Positions 13,001 through 25,000 of a DNA stretch of 64,000 nt are shown one piece after another. Made by a program: the position numbers and the translations under genes. The stretch's first letter is position 1, and every line of letters starts with the position of its first letter. The DNA comes from Nectonema munidae (taxonomy: Eukaryota > Nematomorpha > Nectonematoida > Nectonematidae). Location of the stretch: NCBI GenBank assembly GCA_030549495.1, contig JAUIRK010000293.1, positions 744,001 to 808,000 on the forward strand, read 5' to 3'. Below the pieces are notes generated by a model. The model was not told the DNA's origin. It did no database searches and was given only the letters and a program-made list of their open reading frames with translations.

Positions 13001-16000
13001 TAAGGTAAATCAAATCTTACATCTAGCAAAATATGAACAGAAAGTTTCATGTTTTGATTTTTAAAGAATATTTGACAAATATATTATTTAATATCATGAA
13101 AAAATTGCAAAAATATAGGTAATACATATGTAACATCGTCTCCCCGAATGAAGTATATCAAATCTTACATCTAGCAAAATATGAACTGACAGGTTGGAAA
13201 TAAACCATCGTAGTATACAAGTTGGAGATGTATATATAATTCTTTTTATTTTTTTATCAAAGTGTTAATACATACTTCTATCAATATATTTACGATATAT
13301 CTTTTTTCTATGAAAAATAATAATGTAAATCTTTAAATTTTTATTTGTCTACCACATGGGTTTTTCATCTCAAGAGACCTCCAGCCTTTTGAATATCCAA
13401 ACTTATAAATTGTTTTATGATTATATTTTGAAATTAACATATAAAATGTTTTATGTCATTCTATTCACCCCAGAATATTATGCAAAATAAATCTTCTTCT
13501 TCTACTACTTAAAAAGTTTTTTAATTTTTGGAGGTTCAGATGATCTCCCACATTGTTTGATTTGCAAAAAAAATTACATTTTAACCCATTAAGTCCCAAT
13601 GCTCCCATTTGGGAACATAAGTAATTTCATCTTCGTCTGGTTTTTTCAATGAATGTTAATATAAATCGTCTGCGTTTTTTAGATATCGTCTAGTTTCTAT
13701 GGTACTTAATGCGTTAAAAGAAACAATTCCCATCTACTCTAGCTCGAATCCAAATAAATGGTGCATGGACAAATGAGTTATGGGTATGCTTGAATTGCAT
13801 AAGGCAGTTTATATCAGTAAGAAAATATATGCTAAGCACACTTCCATAATCTTTCTATGAACGGAAGTCGGAAAACAACCGGCTACCTGCCTACATACAA
13901 ATAGGATCAAAATAAATCATAGAAATGTTCTAAAAATGGAATAAATACACTCCAAATAAATAAAACTTCAAATGAAAAAGAATAAAGAGATGACAAAAAT
14001 GAAATACTTTTATCCATGCGCATAAAGTGAAATTTAGGTAACAAAGAATGACTCCATTATCGCGATTAAAAGAGATTATACTATAAATTTTTAAAGGAGT
14101 ATACAACCCACTTAGTAGAATACACAACAAGACTCGTAAAAATTAGGTTACTATGATAATAATGGAAATTACTATTATCATCTCCTCTTAAAAATAAAAG
14201 GGAAATGCTTATGGTGTATCTGCCATTCCATTCCATGTTAATAATGGTGAACGAGCCTCAAAACAACCAAGTACATGTGCTAATATGCTAATATATAAAT
14301 AACTTTTCATAATTGCAATTATAATTTTTGATAATATAAACTGGATGAAAGATGATATATTATAGTATATATAACACATAATTATTCACATTGTATCACG
14401 TAAAAAAAAGATACAAAAAAGTTATGACGCGTGTATTAAAAATTATACAAGTGATTACTTTATCTCCATTCTTTGTCAGTAATTTTAGATTTATTGACAA
14501 ACACTTTCATTGACGAAGAAATCGCTTGAGAATTATAAAATGTGGACAAATAGTAAGAAAAAGTTGGATGTGAGTGATGTATAGCGGTGTGATTAGCTTT
14601 TTATACCATATTTTATTTCATATCCTTAGAAACAGTTTTAGGAATCCTCTTATGAAATATGGAAGGGAATGAGAGTGGAGCTCGGGAGGCATGCTAATAT
14701 TGCCGCCCATCAAAATTTTAAATAACGCCCCAAAACTTAATAATACAGGTATATATGTATGAAAAATTGGAATAAAAAGTGTAGCAAAGCATTACTACAT
14801 CACCATTTAAGACTAATAGATTATCTCGATAGAAATTTTATTCATGATATGATAATACATATAAATTCTGCTAATGATGAATATATTTCAATTAAAATTA
14901 TATTATTGATTTTTCATTAATCTCCTTTTTTTTAATTAGCATTGAACTAAGCTAATAAAATCTAGGAGTCGGAGTGGGATAGTTTTTTTAAAAAATGAAA
15001 GAAATAATTTTAAGTTGTGTAGGCATATTGAATGACGCTTCGTTTGGGCAAAAGCAGAAGTAAGAGTAGGGTTTCAAAAATATTAAAATTTCAAATATTA
15101 GGAATGGAAGTCAAATATTTCTATATAAGTATTTTGAGACGGATAATTTATCTCCGAATTCTCAACCCCGCATGCGAGTAAGTACAACGCGTTTAAGTTT
15201 GACTTAGAGGAATGTGTTGCATTATTTTTGTGAATGTCTCTATTATATAATAAATACATATTTTGCTTTTACATTAAAACAAACAAAAAAATTATCTAAA
15301 AATATATATTATTATCTAACACTCGTTGTACACGGCTAGCGGTATCTGTGGCAAAGTTATTAAAATACTTTGCTAACTAGTTATTGAAATTCAAGTCAAA
15401 ATGAAACTTATCCATCTTTATATGAAGGAATTAAATGATTATCGTCATTATCTTACCATCTTTAAATAAAATATAATCACTCCTTTTGTTTAAATTGAAA
15501 AATCTAGATTATCGGCTTTGAAACGTAAATATTTTTTCCACTACGGCTACATTAAGGTTATAAGACTATTTGCCAAAACTTTTCCTACGCGCCACCCACT
15601 TAGAAGACATTTTATAGACACTTTTCAGTGAGAGTACTTGCTTTTATGGAAATACTTTCCCAGTTTAACCCATTTACGACCAATGTTCCTATTTTGGAAC
15701 ATAAGTGAACTGATAGATTATACTCATATAGAGATCGTATAATCTAGGGGCTAACAACAACAACAACGACGAAACAAAAGATACGCCAAATACTATCATT
15801 TCAAGAGACTTAAAATGTATTTTCTTTCAGAATAAAAAAAGCGTTAGACTTCCATGTGATCATTAAGCTTGGTATTTATCCTAGAAATTTAAATGTTCGA
15901 TGTTATATTACTAAAATTAATTCCGATATCACCACTCTCACATTATCTATACGCGTTTCTGCCTTACCTAACATTTTATTTACAGCGCTAAACCCATTTT

Positions 16001-19000
16001 CTACCATACAATCGGTGGGAAAGATCAAAAATAGTATAGTCACTTTCAAATAGTCGGAAGAGAATAAATTATTTTGGAAAATATAATTATCATATAAATT
16101 ATGCAAAATATTTCTTTGTTTCAATGAAGAAAAATGTTTAATACTTAATACTTCCTTTCTGGGAACCCACTCTGGGAAGCACTTTTCTAAGCGATGCACA
16201 TAAAAACAGCATCGAATCGTGTCTGTTGAGATAATAAAAAACATAATGAAAAAAAATTTACGTTAGAATAAAATACAGATGCAAGTATCTTCTGTGTACA
16301 CCAGCAAATAAGTGGTTTGAAATAAAACTAGCATAACACCATGGTGAAAACAATGGCGCTGATTAGGAAAATAACTGTTAAGATTAGAATAGGTATGGAA
16401 AAACTTTTCGCCCTACATGCAACTCGAAAACTGATAGCATGCCTTCCTTCGATTTGTAAGCAAGATAGGAGATGTAGGTAGGTATTTATGAGCACAGTAC
16501 ATAAACTGACCAGTCTAGCATTTTAACGTAAATAGCTTACATAAGCCCATATCCATGGAATAAAATTAAGGGTTTTGATAACAAGGTCACATCAACAACC
16601 TTGTTGGATAACGCGATGAATACTGATAAGTGCATTTGATTCATAGAAGCATAGATGTGTTATTAAAATAAACAAAAGAGAATAGAGAGAGACAGAGAAC
16701 TGTTATTAAAGTCCATTGACATAATTCGGATTGATATGTGTGTGTACATGTTTTATAAGTTTTGTTCAATTAGTTAAATACTTGGAGTTAAATATAAATA
16801 ATCAAAAACTATAAATAAGTGGTATGCTAATGTGGTAATAATAATAATAATACTCAACTTTACAGCTACCTTCCCAGAAAGCTAGGGTCTAACTGGCTGT
16901 TACAAATATGAGATATGTTTCAAACTATTTACTCAATTTTTTGTCTCTAATTTTCCCTATTTTGCTCATCAACTATAATTGTAACTTTCTTTTCTCATAT
17001 CTTTCTCAACTACTTCTTCCCAAATTATTTTATGCCTTTCCTTATTACATTTACCTATACAGTAAAAGTTCGTTATCTCGAAACCGATGGGATCTATTGA
17101 AGTACTTCGAGTTATCCGGACTTCGAGTTAACAAATTTTTACTTTTTCAAATTTACTTTTACTGTGTTAAACTAAATACCAACGCGCATGCGTGGTCATC
17201 TTTAGCCTTTCAAAACAAACTTTAAAATGATTAAATTAAATATTTAAACAAACATTAAAAACTTTATAAACAGAGAAAAAATTATTTGAACAAAAGAAAT
17301 GATTCTGATACAAGATTATTCAGTTAGAACATAAAAAATCATCCATTGTTTTTTGTTTTTTATTTAAAAAACTTCCAGCTTTAATAAACTATTGTGTCAG
17401 ATAATTGTCATTAACCTTTGCTTCTCTATCACTTTTTTATTTCATTTCCTCGACATAAACTTCTTATTTTCTCATTACTTATTCTAGATGTCAAATTAAA
17501 CTTACACATATTTCTTAGCATTCACATTTCAGTATTTTCCCAAAATATTTTTACAATGGATATTATGCTAATGTACTAAATAAGTTATACCATAAAAAGT
17601 TGAGATTTTGTTAGGCATGTTGGAATTTTTTGAAAGCTAATATTTGCCAATTTGTCGATAATAGAAAAGGTAATTTATATTTTCAATCAAAAAGCTATGG
17701 TCTGCAATTTTAAGGAAACATTTGGTTTAAATGGATTAATATTCAAAACATGAATCAAGCACGGAGACGAATGAACTTTACTGCTCATGGAAAAAGAGAC
17801 TTAACTTTCAATTAATTTAAACCAAACATCTATTTTATTTAACCCTTTGGGGATCAGTGTGACAAAGGTGGAGCAAGAAATAAAAGTCGTATGCTTTAAA
17901 TATATAAAATTCCATTGAAAAAGAAAGCAGAAGATTATTCTTTAAAATTCTGGTCTTCAAAGAGTTAAAGATTATACAACTTTTGCCTACATATTGTATT
18001 CTAATCTATAAACGATAACAATAAAAAACGGCACCTTTTTGTCCTCCAAATTGCATTAGGTATACCAAATGAGTTCAAATTTATGTTGAATGGAAAGAGA
18101 AAACAAAAATAAAGTTTACACGTGCTCATTTACATAAATAAATTATTTGCTTTGCTTTTTTCACTTTCATTGAATAACAAAACTGAAACAAAATTTAAAA
18201 GCTAAGCATAATAAAAATTTCTATCAATTAAGAAAAAATAAAAAGATAGAAACATAAGAGATAAAACTCTTTAATTAGAATAAAAAAGAGATACATACAT
18301 TGACAGCACATAACAGCTAGTGATGGATAATAATATCTCATATTTGACACCAATTTCCTTTTTGAATCTTTTTGTGAGCTTCTCGTTAAAAATTAGATCC
18401 TGCATCCAAATTGATTTCAAGATATTTTAGGGGCCGAACTCGGTAGTCTGTTACTTATAATGGCTCTCACTCTCTCTCTCTCTTCCCCAATAATTTTGAA
18501 TTTTTCAAACACGAATATCGAATAGTTTTTTAATATTGATTATACTTTACTGTATTGTGTTACGTTGTTATATACAAATTAGGCTAGAGTGAGGATTTCA
18601 TATTTACATCGTTTATTGAATCATAGCATGGAGAATGTATTCGATAATTGAATTTGTCTGATAGACAAAATCGCAGCATTACTCGTAAGAAATGCTGTAA
18701 AAAGAAACACGCCAAAACTCAATTTCTACGTTTGCCATACTTTCAATTGTAGCACTTGCTTTTGTAAATTATGTTTGAGTCTTTACTTAGATAACAGCCG
18801 TGATTTTAAATTTAATACATTAATAAGATTCTTACTCTTGCCATCCTTTTATTTTTATTAATATGGTTTGTCTTAATCGGCGTGTTCTGATACTCTAAAT
18901 ATGATGCCCTGCCGAAACAAATTCTATTCTTTACAAATTATTTCATTTTTCAAAAACATTAACAGTAAATTAATTTAAATTTGTCAAGACAACAAATCTG

Positions 19001-22000
19001 GTTTCTACAGATTTTTAAATTTGTAAATTGAGCATTTGACCGGTGTGACGTTCTAGGGTCAAATTTTTTTAGAGGGCTGAGTTTTGCCCCGCTACTTGTA
19101 ATTTTGCATTCGCCCCACATTTAGCAAAATAAAATTGCCATGGGTACTTCGGTGTTGAAGTTGTACAACCCCCAATCAGCCCGCGGTTTTAGTTTCAAAC
19201 GTGTACTCGCAATATTCAACCAATTAATGACAAGCGATTCACATGTGAATCGTTTCAAAATATAACGTTTGTGAACAGCGCATCATATGTGATGCATCTA
19301 CCGTTTCTCTCATAAAAACTTTCATTATGAAATTTCTGAAATTAATCGATATTATGTGGAAATTAGTACGTTAAAAAAATTCATGATGTTTTCAGCTTTC
19401 AAGTATCTCTTATAATTTTTGAATGAAATAATTTGCATATAAGATCGTATACTTCTTTGTATCAAAATATATAATCATGCAAGTTGATGTATCATACATG
19501 ATTCGCTAGTTGTGACTAGGAAGTATAATATACAATACTTTCCTTGAATCACATCAATGAAATGATTATTATGTCAGGGTTCCCTATATGGGTTCTGCGA
19601 AACCCTTGATTTCCGTGAAGCATCTTTAGTAGTTCCATGTTTCCTCTTTTTCTTTTTTTTTCTAGTAGTGGGGTGTTTCCTTGTTTCAGACTTCAGTTAG
19701 CACCAACTCTCGTGCGGTAAATACGTGCTGCTTTGTTGTAAGCAATAAACTTCTACTCTTTGCCAACACAATATGTTAATTTCTCAAGTTCTTCAATGGT
19801 TAAAAAAAACGTGGACTCCGTAAAGAAACTGGAATTAAAAGAAATGAAGAAAGTAAGGCAACATCATTTTTTGTAAATAAGGAGGTTTCTGAAGCTGCAG
19901 TACAACCAACTGCAACTACTAGGCCTAATTTAACAAATGTGCAAAAAAAATCTACTTCCTCTTGTTCTGGACTGCAGCCACCAAAAAAGCGCAAATATTT
20001 GTCATATGGCGTTACTAGAATTGGTGATGAAAGCCCCAGATGCGATTTCCATACTTTGTGAAGCTAACAGTTCTTTGGCACCAGCGAAATTACAAAGACT
20101 CGGAAAACAGCTTTTTACGATTTGTATAGACTCGTTTTTTTGATAGATCATAATCACTACAAATTCCAACTTTAGATCATTTGATTTAACATGTGTGTGT
20201 AAGTTAGTTTATTTATTATACAAACAAAATTATTTCTTTCTTTCGTCATACTTTCCGTTTTAGCAAAAAAGCGTATTAAATCAGTAATACCAAGCAATGG
20301 AAGATTTGATAATACAAAATTAATTATAAAAATTATTGAGTATATTTTGTGAATATATACATAATTACATTACTCAAAATATATATTGAGACTCAAATTC
20401 TATTTGGCGAAATTAGACATTTTCTTTAGCTAGGCTAAAGGGGCGTGTGCAAAGTTGGTTAGATACTGGGTTTCGATAACTCAAGGTCTTGGGTTCGATC
20501 CCGCATCAAGCCTCCTTTCCTCATAGTTCAATACAAGCGGGGCAATTGTGTCTTCTCGATGAAAACACCCCACGGTACCTCTACCTTTAGCTAAAGAAAT
20601 GCGAAAATTATAAAACAATTTCGCGCCCATTCTGCCCCTAATCATTTTGAGGATGTGAGCCACTTGTTAAAAATGGCATTATAACGAATATTAATACTTG
20701 GATACTTCATAATTGGCCTTTGCTGTAGAAAATAAATTAATATAAATTATGCAAAGTGAAGAAAGAATAATACTATTAATAGGGATGATGGTTCAATTGC
20801 TACACACTCCGTTGTTCTTTTAAGCATATTTGAAGATCTTCTCCCAAAGCTAAAACATTAATTTATCCATTAAATAACAATGCTTTCACCTAAAGCGCCT
20901 ACATAGGGGATAAAGTGGGAGTAGTTATAATTACTATTTATAAAAAATGAAAAAAGCAAAGTTAAAGAGAGACATTTACCTCCTATGCATTTATATCAGT
21001 GTTCTGGCAAGTAATAATATTAATTTTTAGTATAAATAAAGGAATAATAATCTTTTCATTCACCACACCTCTGTTTTAAATCAATTACTGGCCTAAATTT
21101 ATGGTTGGTATTTTAAAGTCAACATGAAATTTTTGCTGTTTTTATAGAATTGTAGTACATCTTTACTTAATCTATGATTGATATTAATTGAACCCTAAGA
21201 ATTTCACCATTTGTTATGCCACTTTGTCAGTCTGAAATTTTTTTATCATAAATAAAAACAAATACTGGCGACAAGCATCCTTTCAATCATATATAAGGCC
21301 AAATATAATCTTAAATTTTGGTTAAGTATATCGACATTTACCATGCTTTATTGATTTATGACAAAAGAATGATCTATAGCAGTAATAACTTTTTAATGCT
21401 TCACTTTTCTAAAAGGATGGGTGGATAAAATTTTGAAGCAAAAAGGGAGTCTTCGAAAAATGTAAAACTTATTTTACTTTCAAAATATTCTCTATAACAT
21501 GCAGAACTTCTTTCATTACTATAAAAATTTGGAGGATATAGAAAAGTGTATAGGCTCTTCTTATTACTTTTATTTCACACTTAAAATTTTTCTAACATGG
21601 AAGACATTTAAATAGTTGTGAAAACAACTGATGTCTTTGAATAGAAAGTCTTTCACAAAAATCTAACCCTTAAGCCAAATGTTCTGTAATAATTTTCATC
21701 TTTTTCAAGATGTGACTTTCCTGTAAAACAAAGCTTGTTGAAATGGTAGTGTCCATACTTAATAGTTTCATCTAATGCAGTGTTTCTCAACTCGTGATCG
21801 ATGGACCAGCAGTGGTACATGCTGATAAATATTAGATGGTGCACAGCAATGGAAGTTGCATTTCGAAGTACGATACGACTAGTCTTCCATTTAAAAGTAT
21901 GGGAAGTATAAAAGGATATAAAAATTTGATTCCCGTTTGTCTTTGAAACAATAGAAATAAATAAGGCGCTATTCAAAAATTCTGGGTAAGAGCATGATAG

Positions 22001-25000
22001 GTAGCTATCCAAATATTTATAAATTTTGGTTCTTTCTTTAAAAGATTGTCAAAGGAAAAAGTGTTAAAAAGTCTTTTTCCAAAGATAAGAAGGTAAATTT
22101 TTGAAGTGTAATAATATTTCACGAAAAAGTATTAAAAGTGGTTTTAAATTTCTGTTTGAAAAAGACATAATTCTAGCGAATGTATTTGCAATCATGCTTT
22201 GCATCCAGAGTTGACGAGTTCAAGAGAAATTATCCGTCCCAAACTCGAAGAATTCACAAAAACATGACTCCGACTGCTTTTGTTTACAAAAAAGTAAACC
22301 ATTTTTCAATTTTTTATATAACAATTTATTTATACCATGAACATTGGAAATTAGTTGTTATAAGACATTCTATATATTGTAAGGAAAGTGTGTAAACAAA
22401 TTATTATTTGAGTGAGTGAAGAGGTAAAAGCATCCAAGATTTGAATGTTGTTGCAAACAATGAAAGTTGAGTGTGTTGCGCAGTTGCGGAAGAAGTATAC
22501 GAGGAGATTGATCAGAGAAAATCAATGAGAAAGTTAAAGTATTGCAATTAACATAAGCATGATGACGTATTCGGTGGGGCAGAATTTGCTGCTATGGAAC
22601 AAAAGGCTTTAATGCTAAAGGACAGTTACCCTGATAATAATTGTAACCGATGCAAGCAAATAAGAAGCTGAGTCTAAACTGTAATTTATCCAGTCCTAGA
22701 AGATTATAAAGCTTTTGAGTAACTAGATCTAACAATTATGCGAATTGCACGGCGTTGAAGGATTCTAAACAGTTCGTTAGCGTTTCCCAGCTCCACAAAA
22801 TAGGATTAAGGCATATTCCATATGACTTCTAATGAAGGCTTTGTAAATTTTAAGCAAAAATTGTTCTGAGTCATTTGGAAGATTAGTAGACGTAGTACAT
22901 AAGATTCTTTCATCGTTTCTTTTTAATTTTTAAAATACTCAAAAAATGGGCTCCAACTCCTAAATTTTATTAGATCCGACTAAGAACTCCAAAAATGAGT
23001 CCAGACTTGAGACCCTTACCTCATTGCCGCCCCAGGGTAAACCTAAGAAAGTGTCACCCCGTAAACCTCAGGGTATATATATAATTTAGGAACTATTTTA
23101 CAAATATATAGTTCAGATATTTATTTTTCTTATAAAATCCAGCATAATATGTATATTGTATTATAACATGATGATGATGATGATGACAATATTGATTGAT
23201 GTAAATTTCATCTTTATGATGGCTAAAAAAAGTTTAAAAAACTTAAATAATCAGGATATGAAAATATCAAGTAGTACATTTTCTTTTGTGATATTATGAA
23301 TGAAAAAAATAACGAAAGACATGAAAAATGCAACAAAAAAAGGAGGAAAAATAAGATCTGTATTTAAAAGATGAATTAGAGGAGTTTATAAAGCTATATA
23401 ATATAATATAATGAAAAACATATCTCAACAGAGAATGTACTCTAAAAAATATCTTTAGTATTTCATTTCTTGGAAGGTCTACCTACACATTGTCCTAAAT
23501 ACAATACGTTTTAAGTTGTTACCAAAAGTTGAAAATGTTCTTCATGCATTATAAGTATTACATGTGTTTAGGTATGTATTTTATACCACAAAACCGGTTT
23601 TAGAACATTTTTATGTTAACAAAGTGGTTTTAAATTTTTCGGTTATTTTTCAACACTAGTTAGGTATACGTTCACCATAGCATTTTTAATGTTTCGTATT
23701 TCCCATCTTCTTAAATTGTTTGGTTTATGCAGATGTTTTAATTAAAGGGGGTCTGAGTTTCAATATAAATGAGATGAGAGCTTTTTCTTAACTTTTATTA
23801 AATTGTTTTTATATTCTCTTTGTGAGAATTTCATTGTATTTTTAAGCGGATATTTTGTTACGGTTATATTTTCAAACCACGTGTATCAAATATGTCCATT
23901 TTATTCTCCAAATTACAACGACTTTTAATATCACTCAATTTATAGACACAGGAATTATCCGAATTTTATTGCTAATTGTTCATTTCGAGGTTTGGGGCTT
24001 CTTTTTAAAACTTTCAATGCTTCTTATAAACCTGTAATCGCAAACATATAAAAAATTTTGAGGATTTGAATTTTTTAACAACCTTAAAATTAACTTTTGA
24101 CCAAAAGGATATACTTATTATAATTTGCATACAAGGTTATTAGATATAACTAGAAAGTGTTCTCTTGTATTTTGATCATCATCACTAAGCGTACCCTGTG
24201 TGAAAGACCGGTTTTGGCTATTGAAGCCTCATCAGTTCCGCGTTGGTATTCAAACCATGAGGTTTGAACTGACGTCCAGTGGCTGTGCGTGAGCCAACTA
24301 GCCAACTAGCCGTCAACACTTAGCTTTGATGATCATTAAATATTGAAAATAATGAATCAAAGATAAAGTTAATTTAGGACTTTTTATTGAATTTAAGAGC
24401 TACGCTTAATTTGATTCAATCATGTGTTTCAAATATTATCGACTCAGAATAATTAGAAAAAGATTTTAACAACAAATTGGGAAGCTTGAATTTAGAATAA
24501 AGAAATTCAATCAAATGAAAATACATATTTGACGGTTTGGAAACGGAATATTCACAAAATAAGTTTTATGAAGGAATTTTTTCAAATGGACCTCAAACTG
24601 TCACAATTGGTCAGGGAAAATATTTAGCAAGAAAATAAACAAAAGCATTATAAGGACATTAGACATTATTACGCATCTTTTTTGTGTCAGATGAAAAATT
24701 TGCTAAACTCTTGAGACCTAAGTGCATATTAAATTTCCGAAAAAAAATCAGAATTCGATTCAAATGTAATCGATGTATTTCTTAGCACTTATTTTGAAAA
24801 TAATATTTGTATGTTTAATATGTATTAAACCGTTAATATGTATAAAATCAATATGTTAATCATATTGCGCATCATGAGTTTTATTGGTCTTTATTAAACC
24901 TGTTTCCTGAAGTTAGATAAAAAATAGTTACTCAATTCTTAGCTTTGGCCAAAACTAAAAAGGTTAAAAAATTTCGAGATGTTAAAATATTTTGTTTTAG

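Noticed and set aside
20440-20515. Possible functional tRNA gene
   Set aside because: B box is good, but no acceptor-stem pairing was seen and the sequence continues into a SINE body.
22180-22395. 71-codon plus-strand ORF
   Set aside because: Hydrophobic AT-driven composition after the first 30 residues and no known motif.
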